From positions 434,001 through 498,000 of the forward strand of contig NZ_JASZYR010000002.1 of the NCBI RefSeq assembly GCF_030316855.1: DNA of 64,000 nt, in the 5' to 3' direction. Position numbers and translations under genes: made by a program. Shown piece after piece: positions 18,961 to 29,529 of the stretch. The first letter of the stretch is position 1. Each line of letters starts with the position of its first letter. This DNA comes from Variovorax sp. J22P240 (GTDB taxonomy: Bacteria > Pseudomonadota > Gammaproteobacteria > Burkholderiales > Burkholderiaceae_C). The notes beneath the pieces are model-generated. The model did not search any database, was not told the DNA's origin, and saw nothing but the letters and a program-made list of their open reading frames with translations.

Positions 18961-19725
18961 TCAGGGCATGTACTGCCCGCCGTTCACTTCGATGATCTGT
19001 CCCGTCACATAACCCGAGAGCTGTGCCGAAGCGAGATAGAGGAAGGCGCCCACGCAATCGTCCGGCTCGCCGATGCGCGCCATCGGGATGGCAGCCTTGA
19101 ACGATTCGAGCAGTTGCGGCGTGGAGAAGCGGTCGTGGAAGGGCGTCTGGATCACGCCGGGCGCCACGGCGTTGACGCGGATGTTGTCGGGCGCCAACTC
19201 CTTGGCCAGGCCGTGCGTTGCGGTGCTGACGAAACCCTTCGCGCCCGCGTACAGGTACGCGCCCGGGCCGCCGCCGTTGCGCGCCGCGATCGACGACACA
19301 TTGATGATGCTGCCGCCGCGCCCCTGCGCGCGCATCAGCGGCACGACCTCGCGGCAGAACGCCAGCACGGAACGTGCGTTGATGTGCATGACTTCGTCGA
19401 AGAGTGCATCGTCGAAATCGGCAATCGGCAGCCGCTTGACGAGGCTGCCCGCGTTGTTGACCAGCACGTCGATGCCGCCGAGCCGTTCGTCGGCTTCAGC
19501 CACGACACGCCGAATCGCCGCACTGTCGCGCACGTCCGCCTGCAGCGCAAAGGCGTCGCCGCCGGCGGCCTGGATCGTCGCGACCACCTTGTTGGCGGCA
19601 TCTGCCGAGCTGTTGTAGTGCACAGCCACGCGCATGCCGCGCTGGGCATACCCAATGGCGACGGCGGCGCCGATGCCCGTGCTTGCGCCGGTGACGAGGG
19701 CGCTGCGGCCCTTGAGGTCTTCCAT
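18961..19725 (-). CDS. SDR family oxidoreductase
   Basis: 254 aa classical short-chain dehydrogenase. Cofactor motif TGASTGIG (13-20), NNAG, catalytic Ser in NVSSIAAR and YAGAK (YxxxK), followed by VNAVAPGVIQTPF and the C-terminal SGYVTGQIIEVNGGQYMP. NAD(P)-dependent oxidation or reduction of a hydroxyl group; substrate unknown. Placed between garD and the Bug gene in the uronate operon (13-base gap to garD), so a hexuronate, aldonate or related keto-acid is a reasonable guess. Confidence 0.9.
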   Translation of the reverse strand: MEDLKGRSALVTGASTGIGAAVAIGYAQRGMRVAVHYNSSADAANKVVATIQAAGGDAFALQADVRDSAAIRRVVAEADERLGGIDVLVNNAGSLVKRLPIADFDDALFDEVMHINARSVLAFCREVVPLMRAQGRGGSIINVSSIAARNGGGPGAYLYAGAKGFVSTATHGLAKELAPDNIRVNAVAPGVIQTPFHDRFSTPQLLESFKAAIPMARIGEPDDCVGAFLYLASAQLSGYVTGQIIEVNGGQYMP

Positions 19726-19738
19726 ATTTCGTTCTCCT

Positions 19739-21325
19739 TCAGGTGACGGGGGCGGGGTTGAACAGCACCAGCGCGTTGTGCAGCTTCCAGTGCTCGGCCC
19801 AGGTCTTCTTCCGCCCGCTCGCGACGTCGAGCATCAGATGGAACATCTCCCAGCCCACGTCCTCGATGGTGGCGTCGCCATCCGCGATGCTGCCGGCGTT
19901 GATGTCCATCAGGTCGTGCCAGCGGCGGGCCAGGTCGCTGCGCGTGGCGACCTTGATCACCGGCACCTCGGCCAGCCCGTAGGGCGTGCCCCGGCCGGTG
20001 GTGAAGACATGCAGGTTGATGCCCGCAGCCAGCTGCAGCGTGCCGCAGATGAAATCGCTGGCCGGCGTCGCCGCGTAGATCAGGCCCTTCTGCCGGACCT
20101 TCTCGCCGGGCGCGATCACGCCCGAGATCGGTGACTTGCCCGACTTCACGATCGAGCCCATCGCCTTCTCGACGATGTTGGACAGCCCGCCCTTCTTGTT
20201 GCCGGGCGTGGTGTTGGCGCTGCGGTCGACCCGCCCCTTGTCCAGGTAGGCGTCATACCAGGCCATCTCGCGGATCATCGCCTCGGCCACCTCGGGCGTG
20301 GTGGCGCGCGAGGTCAACTGGTCGATGCCGTCGCGCACTTCGGTGACTTCCGAGAACATCACGGTCGCACCGGCACGCACCAGCAGGTCGGTGCAGAAGC
20401 CCACCGCCGGATTGGCCGTGACGCCGGAGAAGGCGTCGCTGCCGCCGCATTGCACGCCGACCACGAGTTCGCTCGCGGGCACGGTCTCGCGACGACGGGC
20501 GTTCAGGCGCTCCAGATGCTCTTCCGCCTGCCGCATGATCGAATCGACCATCGACATGAAGCCGACGTGCGCGTCGTCCTGCAGGCATACGACGTCGAGC
20601 TGGCTCTCCGCGCTGTCGCCGACGTCGGCCACGTTGCGCTCGTCGATCAAGGGGATGGTGCCCGGCGGCATCAGGCGCTCGGGCTGGAGCTTCTCGCAGC
20701 CCAGGCTCACCACCATGACCTCGCCGCCGAAGTTGGGGTTGAGGCTGATGTTGCGCAGCGTGCGGATCGGGATGATGGCGTCCGGCGCATCGATGGCCAC
20801 GCCGCAGCCGTAGCCGTGTTCGAGCGCCACGACATCGTCGACGTGGGGGTACTTCGGCAGCAGCTCGGACTTGATGCGCTGGACGGCGAACTCCGTCACC
20901 CCGGCCACGCACTGCACGGTCTGCGTGATCGCCAGGATGTTGCGCGAGCCGACCGAGCCGTCCGGGTTGCGGTAGCCCTCGAAGGTGTAGCCCTCCAGCG
21001 GCGGCTGCGGCTCGGGCTTGACCGTGGCGATCGGCAGGCCGGTGAGTTCGCGCGCCGCGGGCATCCTGAGCAGCCGCTCGTGCACCCAGCTGCCGGCGGC
21101 GATCGCCTTGAGCGCATAGCCGATCACGACGTTGTAGCGACGGACCTCGCCGCCTTCGGGGATGTCCACCAGCGCGACCTTGTGCGCCTGGGGGACCTTG
21201 TCCACCAGCGTCAGGCCCGAGGGGAACACGGTGCCGGCCGGCAGCCCGCCGTCATTGGCGACGATCGCGACGTTGTCGCGGTCGTGCATCGTGATGTAGA
21301 GCGGCGGCTTCGCGGTTTCCGGCAT
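19739..21325 (-). CDS. garD: Galactarate dehydratase
   Basis: 528 aa, close to E. coli GarD (523) throughout. N-terminal SAF domain ([31 protein letters not shown]) and the UxaA/GarD dehydratase body: [80 protein letters not shown], and the ending [14 protein letters not shown]. Dehydrates galactarate (meso) to 5-keto-4-deoxy-D-glucarate using Fe2+. That product is the substrate of KdgD encoded at 28023. Member of the minus-strand operon behind udh and the TRAP genes. Confidence 0.95.
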   Translation of the reverse strand: MPETAKPPLYITMHDRDNVAIVANDGGLPAGTVFPSGLTLVDKVPQAHKVALVDIPEGGEVRRYNVVIGYALKAIAAGSWVHERLLRMPAARELTGLPIATVKPEPQPPLEGYTFEGYRNPDGSVGSRNILAITQTVQCVAGVTEFAVQRIKSELLPKYPHVDDVVALEHGYGCGVAIDAPDAIIPIRTLRNISLNPNFGGEVMVVSLGCEKLQPERLMPPGTIPLIDERNVADVGDSAESQLDVVCLQDDAHVGFMSMVDSIMRQAEEHLERLNARRRETVPASELVVGVQCGGSDAFSGVTANPAVGFCTDLLVRAGATVMFSEVTEVRDGIDQLTSRATTPEVAEAMIREMAWYDAYLDKGRVDRSANTTPGNKKGGLSNIVEKAMGSIVKSGKSPISGVIAPGEKVRQKGLIYAATPASDFICGTLQLAAGINLHVFTTGRGTPYGLAEVPVIKVATRSDLARRWHDLMDINAGSIADGDATIEDVGWEMFHLMLDVASGRKKTWAEHWKLHNALVLFNPAPVT

Positions 21326-21345
21326 CTCGGTCCTTCAACGTGGTG

Positions 21346-22641
21346 TCACTTGACCACCATAAACAGGCTCGGAAGCCATGTCGAGAAGGCGGGAACAAAA
21401 GTCACGACGCCTAGCGCAAAGATCAGCGCACCGTAGAAGGGCCAGATCGTCTTCATCACCGTGCCGACCGACACACCGCCGATCGCGCAGCCGACGAATT
21501 GCGTCGTGCCCACAGGCGGCGTGTTGAGGCCCAGCGCGCAGTTGATCAGCATCACGACACCGAACTGCACCGAGGTCATGCCGTACTGCTGCGCGATGGG
21601 CAGGAAGATGGGCGTGCACAGCAGGATGGTGGCTGCCATGTCCAGGAAGGTGCCCAGCACGAACAGGATGATGTTGATCAGCAGGAAGATCATCCAGGGC
21701 GTGGTCGTGACTTGCGACAGCATCTTCCCCGTGAGCTCAGCCACGCCGTAGAGGCTGATGAGATAGCCGAAGGTACTGGAGATGCCGATCAGCAGCAGGA
21801 TCACGCCGGTGGTGCGCACCGCCTTCGATGCGGCCTTGACGAAGTGTTCCCACTTCAGCGTGCGGTAGATGAAGATCGTCAGCGCCAGCGCGTACAGCAC
21901 TGCGACGGCAGCCGATTCGGTCGCGGTGAACACGCCCGACAGGATCCCGCCGAGGATCAGCACCACGATGAACAGACCCGGCAATGCGGCTGCGAACGAA
22001 CGGGCCACGATGTCCCAGCCGGGGAAGGTGCCGGACGGGTAGCCGCGCTTCACCGCCACCAGATAGGCCGCCGCGAGGTTGCTGATCGTCAGCACCGCGG
22101 CGGGCAGCAATGCCGCGAGGATCAGCGCCGCGATCGAGACCTTGCCGCCTGCGGCGAGCGAATAGATGATCAGGTTGTGACTGGTCGGCATCAGGGCACC
22201 GACGAGGGCCGCGTGCGTCGTCACGTTGACGGCGTAGTCGGCGTGGTAGCCCTCCTTTTTCATCATCGGGATCATCACCGCGCCCATTGCCGAGACGTCC
22301 GCCACGGGCGACCCCGAGACGCCGCCGAACAAGGTGCAGGCCACCACGTTCGACATGCCGAGGCCGCCGCGCACGTGGCCCACGAGATCCCGCGCGAAGT
22401 TGACGATGCGGTCCGCGATGCCGCCATAGAGCATCAGTTCGCCGGCGAAGATGAAGAACGGAATCGCGAGGAACGAGAAGATCCCCATGCCGGAAGTCAT
22501 CTGCTGAAAGCCGACTTCCAGCGGAAGGCCTTCATAGAGCAGGGTGGACAGGGCCGACAGGCCGATGGAGAACGCGACCGGTACGCCCAGCAGCAGGAAT
22601 ACCGTGAAGGAGATGCAGAGGATCAGGAGAGGAATGGTCAT
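21346..22641 (-). CDS. dctM: TRAP transporter large permease (DctM)
   Basis: 431 aa, about 12 hydrophobic segments. Opens MTIPLLILCISFTVFLLLGVPVAFSIGLSAL; conserved GGVSGSPVADVSAMGAVMIPMMKKEGY, PTSHNLIIYSLAAGG, NIILFVLGTFLDMAATILLCTPIFLPIAQQYG and CALGLNTPPVGTTQFVGCAIGG, which are DctM hallmarks. Drives Na+-coupled uptake with DctQ and the periplasmic receptor. Three bases after dctQ and 20 before garD, so the cargo is probably a hexuronate or aldarate. Confidence 0.95.
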   Translation of the reverse strand: MTIPLLILCISFTVFLLLGVPVAFSIGLSALSTLLYEGLPLEVGFQQMTSGMGIFSFLAIPFFIFAGELMLYGGIADRIVNFARDLVGHVRGGLGMSNVVACTLFGGVSGSPVADVSAMGAVMIPMMKKEGYHADYAVNVTTHAALVGALMPTSHNLIIYSLAAGGKVSIAALILAALLPAAVLTISNLAAAYLVAVKRGYPSGTFPGWDIVARSFAAALPGLFIVVLILGGILSGVFTATESAAVAVLYALALTIFIYRTLKWEHFVKAASKAVRTTGVILLLIGISSTFGYLISLYGVAELTGKMLSQVTTTPWMIFLLINIILFVLGTFLDMAATILLCTPIFLPIAQQYGMTSVQFGVVMLINCALGLNTPPVGTTQFVGCAIGGVSVGTVMKTIWPFYGALIFALGVVTFVPAFSTWLPSLFMVVK

Positions 22642-22644
22642 TGC

Positions 22645-23133
22645 TCAGCCCCAGGCGGGTTCGACTTCGCGGCCTTTGGCGAGCGCGATGATGTGTTCGA
22701 TCGAGAACATCACGATCAGGACGCCGGACACTGCGGCCGGCACGTATTTCCAGCCTTCGGAGATCCACAGCGTGGGAAGTCGATAGCCCCAGACCGATTC
22801 CGCCAGCGAGGCGCAATTCCACGCCATCGCGGCGCCGAAGATGAGGATTAGGAAATGGATCAGGAATTCCATCTTCAGGCGCAGCCAGTCGGGCGCCAGA
22901 ACGAGGAAGGATTCGAGCCCGATGTGGCCCGCATCGCGCACGCCCACGGCGACGCCGAGCATGGTGACGTAGAGCACCAGCAGCAGCGCGAGGCTTTCTG
23001 CCCAGGTAGGTGTGTTGTTCAGGACATAGCGGCCGAACACCTGCCAGCTCACGGCGGCGATCACCGCGACGAGGCCGAAGATGCCCAGCCACATGCAGGC
23101 GCGAGCCAGCGTGCGGCAGATTTTCGTGTACAT
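22645..23133 (-). CDS. dctQ: TRAP transporter small permease (DctQ)
   Basis: 162 aa with four predicted membrane helices. Typical small-subunit pattern: WLGIFGLVAVIAAVSWQVFGRYVLNNTPTWAESLALLLVLYVTMLGVAVGVRDAGHIGLE, then two further helices. Forms the membrane complex with DctM. Lies 55 bases after the receptor gene and three before dctM in the uronate operon. Confidence 0.93.
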   Translation of the reverse strand: MYTKICRTLARACMWLGIFGLVAVIAAVSWQVFGRYVLNNTPTWAESLALLLVLYVTMLGVAVGVRDAGHIGLESFLVLAPDWLRLKMEFLIHFLILIFGAAMAWNCASLAESVWGYRLPTLWISEGWKYVPAAVSGVLIVMFSIEHIIALAKGREVEPAWG

Positions 23134-23188
23134 GATGTGCCTTTGCCCCTCTCGCGTGCGGAGAGGGGCAGAGAGGGAGAGACCGGAG

Positions 23189-24160
23189 TTACTTCGTGTC
23201 CTGGACGCGCTTGACGAGATCCTTGAGCTTCGCGTCGACGATGAACTTGTCGTACACCGGCTTCATCGCCGCCTGGAACGGGGCCTTGTCGATCTCGATG
23301 ATCTCGGCGCCGCCGGCCTTCACGGTCGCGAGCGACTTCACTTCACGCTCTTCCCACTGCTTGCGCATGTAGGGCACCGATTCCTTGGCGGCTTGGCGGA
23401 TCCAGCCTTGCTCCTCGGGCGAGAGCTTGTCCCATGCACGCTTGGAGAACAGCAGCATCTCGGGCGCCATCGAGTGCTCGGTCTTGGTGTAGTACTTGGC
23501 GACTTCGAAGGCCCGTGCGCTTTCATAGGTTGGGTAGTTGTTCTCGGCGGCGTCGATCAGGCCGGTCTTGAGGCCGGTGTAGACCTCGCCCATCGGCATC
23601 GGCGTGGCGTTGGCGCCCATGGCTTCGAGCATCGAGACCCACAGGTCGGACTGCTGCACGCGGACCTTCAGGCCCTTCATGTCGGCGAAGCTGCGCACCG
23701 GCTTCTTGGCGGTGAACATCGAGCGCGCGCCGCTGTCGTAGTAGGCGAGGCCGATGAAGCCCTGCTTCTCGCAGGACTTGAGGATCTCTTCGCCGATCGG
23801 GCCGTCGAGCACCTTGTGCAGATGGTCCACCGAACGGAACAGGAAGGGCATGGTCGGCACCTGCGTCTCGGCGCAGATGTTGTTCATCGGCGCGATGTTG
23901 ACGCGTACCATCTGGAGAGCTCCGATCTTGGCCTGCTCGATGGTGTCCTTCTCGCTGCCCAGGGCGCTGTTGTTGAACACCTTGATGGTGTCCTTGCCGC
24001 CCGAGAGCTGCTTGAGACGCTCGCTCATGAACTTGACCGCGGTGACCGTCGGGTAGTCGTCGGGATGAATGTCGGCCGACCGGAACTCCGTGGCCTGTGC
24101 GGCCATCGCGGTCATGCAGGCCGCGATGGCGACGATGAGTGCGTGTTTATGTACCTTCAT
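23189..24160 (-). CDS. dctP: TRAP transporter substrate-binding protein (DctP)
   Basis: 323 aa. Signal peptide [23 protein letters not shown], then [99 protein letters not shown]. The Arg in [12 protein letters not shown] motif and the ENN segment are those of DctP receptors that bind carboxylates such as hexuronates. ATG at 24160 opens the signal peptide. 44 bases downstream of the lactonase gene. Confidence 0.95.
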   Translation of the reverse strand: MKVHKHALIVAIAACMTAMAAQATEFRSADIHPDDYPTVTAVKFMSERLKQLSGGKDTIKVFNNSALGSEKDTIEQAKIGALQMVRVNIAPMNNICAETQVPTMPFLFRSVDHLHKVLDGPIGEEILKSCEKQGFIGLAYYDSGARSMFTAKKPVRSFADMKGLKVRVQQSDLWVSMLEAMGANATPMPMGEVYTGLKTGLIDAAENNYPTYESARAFEVAKYYTKTEHSMAPEMLLFSKRAWDKLSPEEQGWIRQAAKESVPYMRKQWEEREVKSLATVKAGGAEIIEIDKAPFQAAMKPVYDKFIVDAKLKDLVKRVQDTK

Positions 24161-24204
24161 TTGTCTTCCTCTGCTGGTGGTTGTCGTGAAAATGAAATCT
24201 GGAT

Positions 24205-25095
24205 TCAGGCACCGAACATCGGTTCGGGGATGCCCTGGGTTCCCGGGCGCAGCGCGAAGACACCACCGGCCAGGGGTTGATCGGAGAGGTCGCCGCCGGG
24301 GCGGATCGACGTGACGAACAGTGTGTCGAGCTTCGGGCCCCCGAAGGCGCACATCGCGGGCTTCTTGACGGGCACGGCGAGCGAGCGGTCGAGCTTGCCC
24401 TCGGGCGTGAAGCGGTGCACCAGGCCGGCGTCGTTGCCGCAGATCCAGTAGCAGCCGTCGGCGTCGACCGCCGCGCCGTCGGGCCGGCCGGGCAGGGAAT
24501 TCATGTCGACGAACACGCGCCGGTTGGAGGGCGTTCCGGTCGCGATGTCGTAGTCGAAAGCCCAGATCGTCTGCACGCTGGGATGCGAGTCGGACAGATA
24601 CATGGTGCGGCCGTCGGGGCTGAAGGCGAGGCCGTTGGGGACGATGAAGTCCTCCAACTGGACCATCGGCATTGTGTCGGCCTTGTCCTGGCGATAGACG
24701 CGTCCGACGCGTGAGCCGGCCGCCATGTCCATCAGCATCGTGCCGGCCCAGAAGCGGCCCTGGCGGTCGCAGCGGCCGTCGTTGAAGCGCATGCCCGGCG
24801 CAGCGTGCGTGACGGGCGCGAGCCGCAGGGCTTCGATCCGTCCGTCGTCCAGCGCCTCGATGGAGAAGATGCCGCTCTCCATGCCGGCAATCCAGGCGCC
24901 CGGCGCGTCGGCCCGCGGCGCGATGCAGGCTGGCATTTCATTGGATGCCCACTGCGTGTGGCCGTCGGTGGACCAACGGTGGAGGGCACGGCCGGGAATG
25001 TCGACCCAGTACAGGGCCTCTTCGGCCACGGACCAGACGGGGCTTTCGCCCGTGCCGCAGCGCGCATCGACCACGAGTTCAGCGTTGGCGGACAT
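24205..25095 (-). CDS. SMP-30/gluconolactonase family lactonase (aldaro-lactonase)
   Basis: 296 aa six-bladed propeller of the SMP-30/regucalcin family. Metal site residues visible: GESPVW (Glu), [19 protein letters not shown] (Asn, Asp), [18 protein letters not shown] (Asn, Asp). Hydrolyses sugar-acid lactones. Next to uronate dehydrogenase (6-base gap), it most likely opens the galactaro- or glucaro-lactone that Udh forms. ATG at 25095 begins [13 protein letters not shown]; the longer frame overlaps udh and is rejected. Confidence 0.88.
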   Translation of the reverse strand: MSANAELVVDARCGTGESPVWSVAEEALYWVDIPGRALHRWSTDGHTQWASNEMPACIAPRADAPGAWIAGMESGIFSIEALDDGRIEALRLAPVTHAAPGMRFNDGRCDRQGRFWAGTMLMDMAAGSRVGRVYRQDKADTMPMVQLEDFIVPNGLAFSPDGRTMYLSDSHPSVQTIWAFDYDIATGTPSNRRVFVDMNSLPGRPDGAAVDADGCYWICGNDAGLVHRFTPEGKLDRSLAVPVKKPAMCAFGGPKLDTLFVTSIRPGGDLSDQPLAGGVFALRPGTQGIPEPMFGA

Positions 25096-25100
25096 AGCGC

Positions 25101-25925
25101 TCAATCGCCGAAGGGGCCCTGGGCCGTGAAGGCGCCACCCTGGTAGATGGCGTTCGGATCGGTGGGCGCGACGGGCGGTTGCGCCTCGACCTTCGCGCGG
25201 AAGACTTCGGAACTGTCCTGCGGCACGAATCCCAGGTGGGCCGCGGCATCGTTGTCCCACCAGACGTCACGGTTGGCGGACATGCCGTAGACCACCGTGT
25301 GCTTCACGTCGGGCGTGAAGAGCGATTTCTCGATGAGCTGGGTGAGGTCGCGGTAGCTGAGCCAGGTGCTCATCATCCGGCGGTTGGCCGGCTCGGGGAA
25401 CGAGGAGCCGATACGGATGCTGACGGTCTCGATGCCCCAGCGGTCGAAGTAGAACTGCGCCACGTCTTCGCCGAAGGATTTCGAGAGGCCGTAGTAGCCG
25501 TCGGGACGTCGCGCGACATGGGCGTCCAGGTGTTCGCTCTGCTTGTAGAAGCCGATCACGTGGTTGGAGCTGGCAAAGACCACGCGCTTCACACCGTGGC
25601 GGCGAGCGGCTTCATAGATATGGAACACGCCCTTGATGTTGGCCTCGAGGATCTCTTCGAAGGGGCGTTCCACCGAAACGCCGCCCAGGTGCACGATGGC
25701 ATCGCACCCGGCGACGAGAACGTCGACGGCCGCCTTGTCGGCGAGGTTGCAGGGCACGACTTCTTCATGCGGCCCTTCCGCCGGGGGCAGCGCCGCGATG
25801 TCAGAGACGCGCAGCACGTCGGCGTAGGGGCGCAGGCGGTCGCGCAGCACTTTGCCAAGGCCGCCGGCGGCGCCCGTCAAGAGCAGTCGGCTGACGCGCG
25901 GCGCGTTGGGAGATGTCTCGCTCAT
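25101..25925 (-). CDS. udh: Uronate dehydrogenase
   Basis: 274 aa, extended SDR. Matches Agrobacterium-type uronate dehydrogenases closely: LLLTGAAGGLGKVLRDRL (NAD site), AIVHLGGVSVERPFEEILEANIKG, RVVFASSNHVIGFY, RPDGYYGLSKSFGE (Tyr-x3-Lys), VSIRIGSSFPEPANRRMMSTWLS. Oxidises D-galacturonate and D-glucuronate with NAD+ to the aldaro-lactone. First gene of the eight-gene operon, with a palindromic GntR site just upstream and gntR divergent. Confidence 0.93.
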   Translation of the reverse strand: MSETSPNAPRVSRLLLTGAAGGLGKVLRDRLRPYADVLRVSDIAALPPAEGPHEEVVPCNLADKAAVDVLVAGCDAIVHLGGVSVERPFEEILEANIKGVFHIYEAARRHGVKRVVFASSNHVIGFYKQSEHLDAHVARRPDGYYGLSKSFGEDVAQFYFDRWGIETVSIRIGSSFPEPANRRMMSTWLSYRDLTQLIEKSLFTPDVKHTVVYGMSANRDVWWDNDAAAHLGFVPQDSSEVFRAKVEAQPPVAPTDPNAIYQGGAFTAQGPFGD

Positions 25926-25954
25926 GGATGTCTGGTCTCTGGTCGTAAGTTATC

Positions 25955-25969
25955 TGTTGTCATACAACA
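25955..25969. promoter_or_regulatory. Palindromic operator of the uronate GntR regulator
   Basis: TGTTGT-CAT-ACAACA, a perfect 6-bp inverted repeat centred between udh and gntR. Half-site spacing is that of FadR-subfamily GntR operators. A degenerate copy (GTTGTACGATGAC, 26862-26874) precedes the other arm. Confidence 0.65.
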
Positions 25970-25991
25970 TCGCGGCGATTATCATCATGGC

Positions 25992-26822
25992 ATGTCGAGC
26001 CTGTCAACGGGGTCTACCGCAACGACCGAACAACCTGCCTTCGGCGCGAATCCGCGCCGGAGGGTCCGTGGGCTGGCCCATGGCCTAGTGGACGATCTGG
26101 GCGAGAAAATCCGCAGCCAGCAACTGCGCCCAGGCGACAAGTTGCCGACCGAGTCGGCCATCATGCAGGCCTATGGCGTGAGCCGCACCGTGGTGCGCGA
26201 GGCGCTGTCGAAGCTGCAGGCGGCCGGACTCGTGGAAACGCATCACGGCATCGGAACCTTCGTTCTTCCGCCGCGCGCGGCGGGCATGTTCCGCCTCGAT
26301 GCCTCGGACATCGCCACCTCGGTCGACGTGCTTGCGGTGCTGGAACTGCGCATCAGCCTCGAAACCGAATCGGCCGGCCTGGCTGCGACGCGGCGCACCG
26401 AAGATCAGTTGCTCGCCATGCGCGAGGCGCTGGATGATTTCGAGCGCAACGTCGCGGTGGCGGGGGACACGGTGGCGCCCGATTTCCGCTTCCATCTCCA
26501 GATCGCGCAGGCGACAGGCAACTCGTATTTCGCGGACATCATGAGCCATCTAGGCACCACGATCATCCCGCGCACGCGCATCACCGCCATCCGTAACCAT
26601 GACCGGCGTGGGGAGTACCTGACTCGCGTGAACCGCGAGCATGAAGAGATCTACGCGGCCATCGCGCGGCGGGATCCGGAGTCGGCCCGCGCGGCCATGC
26701 GCATTCACTTGACGAACAGCCGCGAGCGCCTGCGCATTGCCCAGGAGGCCGCCAAGAACGCCGCCGAGCCCGCGCCATCCGGCGACGCGGCTGGCGCGAC
26801 CCCCGTCGCGCCTGCGACTTGA
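25992..26822 (+). CDS. GntR/FadR-family regulator of the uronate locus
   Basis: 276 aa. Winged helix at about 30-100 (LGEKIRSQQLRPGDKLPTESAIMQAYGVSRTVVREALSKLQAAGLVETHHGIGTFV) and FCD effector domain (about 115-250) with DFRFHLQIAQATGN and NREHEEIYAAIARRD histidines. Ala/Pro-rich C-terminal tail. Expected to repress both arms until an aldarate or uronate binds. ATG at 25992 (MSSLSTGS) is used; the frame is open far upstream but antisense to udh. Divergent from udh with the palindromic site in the 66-base gap. Confidence 0.92.
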   Translation: MSSLSTGSTATTEQPAFGANPRRRVRGLAHGLVDDLGEKIRSQQLRPGDKLPTESAIMQAYGVSRTVVREALSKLQAAGLVETHHGIGTFVLPPRAAGMFRLDASDIATSVDVLAVLELRISLETESAGLAATRRTEDQLLAMREALDDFERNVAVAGDTVAPDFRFHLQIAQATGNSYFADIMSHLGTTIIPRTRITAIRNHDRRGEYLTRVNREHEEIYAAIARRDPESARAAMRIHLTNSRERLRIAQEAAKNAAEPAPSGDAAGATPVAPAT

Positions 26823-26861
26823 TTCGATTTTCGTGACAGGGCTGGACATCGCGCGACACTA

Positions 26862-26874
26862 GTTGTACGATGAC
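26862..26874. promoter_or_regulatory. Second, imperfect uronate-GntR operator
   Basis: GTTGTACGATGAC resembles one side of the palindrome at 25955 (reverse complement GTCATCGTACAAC). It lies about 80 bases before the Bug gene heading the plus-strand arm (Bug, kdgD). Confidence 0.4.
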
Positions 26875-26952
26875 TGACGACATTAAGGTGTTGCCCGGCC
26901 AGCGACGGACAACACGCAGTTCATCCATTCAATCGCATCCGGAGACACACAA

Positions 26953-27933
26953 ATGACCTTGAATCGACGCGAACTCATGCTCGGCGCAGCGGGAGCAGCG
27001 GCGGGCCTCATGGCTGCTGGCGGCGCACAGGCAGCCGATGCCTGGCCTGCAAGGCCGATCCGCATCGTCGTGCCGTACCCGCCGGGCGGGTCGTCTGACA
27101 TCATTGCCCGCTCCATCAGCCAGCCGCTGTCGGAGGCGCTCAAGCAATCAGTCATCGTCGAGAACAGGGCCGGTGCCAATGGCAACCTCGGCGCGGATCT
27201 TGTTTCGAAGGCGCCGGGCGACGGCTACACGCTGCTGTTGTGCGACGTTGGCGCGCTGGCGATCAGCCCCTCTGTCTACACCAAGCTCTCTTTCGACCCG
27301 TCCAAGGATCTGCGCGGCGTCACCATGCTGGCCTATTCGCCGCATCTGCTGGTGGTCCATCCCTCGGTGCAGGCCAACAACCTCAAGGAACTGATTGCGC
27401 TGTCGAAGAAGTCCGATCTGAACTTCGCGGTGACGGCCACCGGCAGCGCACCGCACCTCGCGGGCGTTGCGCTCGAACGCGCGAGCGGCGCGCGCTGGCA
27501 GTACGTGCCCTACAAAGGTGGCGTGCAGGCGGTGCAGGACACCGTCGCCGGCCAGACTCAGGTGCTCATGAACGGCATGCTCGCGACGCTTCCGCACGTG
27601 CAGAGCGGCAAGCTCAAGGTGCTGGGCGTGTCCAAGGGCACGCGCATGCCTCTGATCGGGGACGTGCCGACCATTGCGGAGCAGGGCGTTTCCGGCTTCG
27701 AATCCGGGACTTGGCAGGGCGTGCTGGCCCCTCGCGGCACGCCGGACGCGCTGGTTCAGCGGCTGAACAAGGAGCTGGTCACGATCATCCGTTCCCCCGA
27801 CATCCGCTCGCGCCTGGCCGGCCAGGGCGCCGAAGTCGTGACCATGACGCCGTCCGAGCAGGAGCAGTTCTTCGAGAAGGAACGCTCGCGCTGGGCCAAG
27901 GTCGTCAACGCTGCCCAGATCAAGCTCGACTGA
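26953..27933 (+). CDS. Bug/TctC family substrate-binding protein (uronate locus)
   Basis: 326 aa. N-terminus [27 protein letters not shown] carries a twin-arginine-like NRR motif, then [78 protein letters not shown] and [34 protein letters not shown]. Exported receptor, ligand unknown, probably an acid of the uronate pathway from its position. GGAGA eight bases before ATG. First gene of the plus arm, 89 bases before kdgD. Confidence 0.9.
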   Translation: MTLNRRELMLGAAGAAAGLMAAGGAQAADAWPARPIRIVVPYPPGGSSDIIARSISQPLSEALKQSVIVENRAGANGNLGADLVSKAPGDGYTLLLCDVGALAISPSVYTKLSFDPSKDLRGVTMLAYSPHLLVVHPSVQANNLKELIALSKKSDLNFAVTATGSAPHLAGVALERASGARWQYVPYKGGVQAVQDTVAGQTQVLMNGMLATLPHVQSGKLKVLGVSKGTRMPLIGDVPTIAEQGVSGFESGTWQGVLAPRGTPDALVQRLNKELVTIIRSPDIRSRLAGQGAEVVTMTPSEQEQFFEKERSRWAKVVNAAQIKLD

Positions 27934-28022
27934 ACGCAGGCCCTATCGCGTCTCGCCCTGTCCGGCGCGCGGCGCCGTCTCCCGGACCTTTCTCCCCGTC
28001 CCACTGTCCCTCCACTTTCGAA

Positions 28023-28934
28023 ATGAATCCTCAAGAACTCAAATCCATCATGGGCTCCGGCCTGCTTTCGTTCCCGCTCACCGACTTCGATGCCGACGGC
28101 ACCTTCAACAAGAAGGGCTACATCGAGCGCCTCGAATGGCTGGCTCCCTACGGCGCGAGCGCGTTGTTCGCTGCGGGCGGCACGGGCGAATTCTTCTCGC
28201 TGACCGGCGATGAGTACCCAGGCATCATCCAGACCGCGGTCGACACCTGCCGCGGCAAGGTGCCGATCATCGCGGGTGCCGGTGGCCCCACGCGCTTCGC
28301 GATCCAGTGCGCGCAAGCGGCCGAAAAGGCGGGCGCGCACGGCGTGCTGCTGCTGCCGCACTACCTCACCGAAGCCGGCCAGGAAGGCCTCGCCGCGCAC
28401 GTCGAAGCCGTTTGCAAGAGCGTGAAGTTCGGCGTCATCGTCTACAACCGCGGCCAGAGCAAGCTCTACCCCGCCACGCTCGAAAAGCTGGCCGAACGCT
28501 GCCCGAACCTCGTCGGCTTCAAGGACGGCATTGGCGACATCGAATTGATGAGTTCCATCCACCTGCGCATGGGCGATCGCTTCGCCTACCTCGGGGGCCT
28601 GCCGACGGCGGAGGTCTACGCAGCGGCCTACAAGGCACTGGGCACGCCGGTGTATTCATCGGCCGTGTTCAACTTCATCCCCAAGACCGCGATGGACTTC
28701 TATCATGCGGTCGCAAAGGACGACATCGCCACGCAGCACCGCCTGCTCAAGGACTTCTTCATGCCGTACCTGGATATCCGCAACAAGGGCCAGGGCTACG
28801 CGGTGAGCATCGTGAAAGCCGGTGCCAAGATCGTCGGCCACGACGCAGGGCCGGTGCGTACGCCGCTGACCGAACTCAAGTCGAACGAATACGAAGCCCT
28901 GGCGGCGCTGATCGACAAGCTCGGCCCGCAGTAA
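28023..28934 (+). CDS. kdgD: 5-dehydro-4-deoxyglucarate dehydratase
   Basis: 303 aa, DHDPS/NAL-superfamily barrel. Reads [46 protein letters not shown] with the conserved Tyr, [14 protein letters not shown] with the Schiff-base Lys, and the long C-terminal [31 protein letters not shown] typical of KdgD rather than DapA. Converts 5-keto-4-deoxyglucarate to 2-ketoglutarate semialdehyde, CO2 and water. Takes the GarD product and feeds the dehydrogenase at 29588. Start ATG 28023. Confidence 0.95.
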   Translation: MNPQELKSIMGSGLLSFPLTDFDADGTFNKKGYIERLEWLAPYGASALFAAGGTGEFFSLTGDEYPGIIQTAVDTCRGKVPIIAGAGGPTRFAIQCAQAAEKAGAHGVLLLPHYLTEAGQEGLAAHVEAVCKSVKFGVIVYNRGQSKLYPATLEKLAERCPNLVGFKDGIGDIELMSSIHLRMGDRFAYLGGLPTAEVYAAAYKALGTPVYSSAVFNFIPKTAMDFYHAVAKDDIATQHRLLKDFFMPYLDIRNKGQGYAVSIVKAGAKIVGHDAGPVRTPLTELKSNEYEALAALIDKLGPQ

Positions 28935-28977
28935 GTTCTTTTCGCCGATCCAGAATCACAACAGAAGGAGACAAGGA

Positions 28978-29424
28978 ATGCTGAAGAAACTTATCTTGAT
29001 CGCTGCCGCAACCGCGGCTTTCGCGGGCTGCACGACCCTGCGTGCCAAGGACCCGACCGCCGAGCCGGCCGTCGCCGCGGCGGCAGAGAAGCTGCGCGTG
29101 GCGATGATCGACCCGACTCCTGCGGCGCTCAACGCCCTGGTCGCCGACGATCTGAGCTACGGCCATTCCGGCGGCAAGGTCGACACCAAGGCGAGTTTCA
29201 TCAGCGACCTGATGGACGGCAAATCGGACTTCGTGAACATCACGATCACCGAGCAGATCATCAACGTGATCGACAACGTGGCGATCGTCCGGCACACGCT
29301 CACGGCCGACACCAACGACTCGGGCAAGCCCGGCAAGGTCAGCATCAAGATCCTCGGCGTCTGGCAGAAGCAGGGCGACAACTGGAAGCTGCTGGCCCGC
29401 CAGGCGGTGCGCCCACCACAGTAA
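28978..29424 (+). CDS. DUF4440/SnoaL-like lipoprotein
   Basis: 148 aa. Lipoprotein signal MLKKLILIAAATAAFAGC with lipobox FAGC (Cys18), then an NTF2-like cone fold: VAAAAEKLRVAMIDPTPAALNALVADDLSYGHSGGKVDTKASFISDLMDG, ending VWQKQGDNWKLLARQAVRP. NTF2-like proteins bind or turn over small ligands; no catalytic residues can be assigned. Periplasmic membrane-anchored protein between kdgD (43-base gap) and the semialdehyde dehydrogenase, so it may belong to uronate use, but the function is unknown. Confidence 0.8.
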   Translation: MLKKLILIAAATAAFAGCTTLRAKDPTAEPAVAAAAEKLRVAMIDPTPAALNALVADDLSYGHSGGKVDTKASFISDLMDGKSDFVNITITEQIINVIDNVAIVRHTLTADTNDSGKPGKVSIKILGVWQKQGDNWKLLARQAVRPPQ

Positions 29425-29529
29425 GCAAGCAGCGGACGCACCCCCGCGAAAGACTCCCTCCGGGCAACGCTGGGAAGCGGTCCCGCAACCCCTGTCCGGC
29501 GGGGTGAACCGTTACCCTTTGCCATTTGC

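Noticed and set aside
29425..29529. Possible riboswitch before the semialdehyde dehydrogenase
   Set aside because: GC-rich hairpins occur, but nothing matches a riboswitch class I can recognise.
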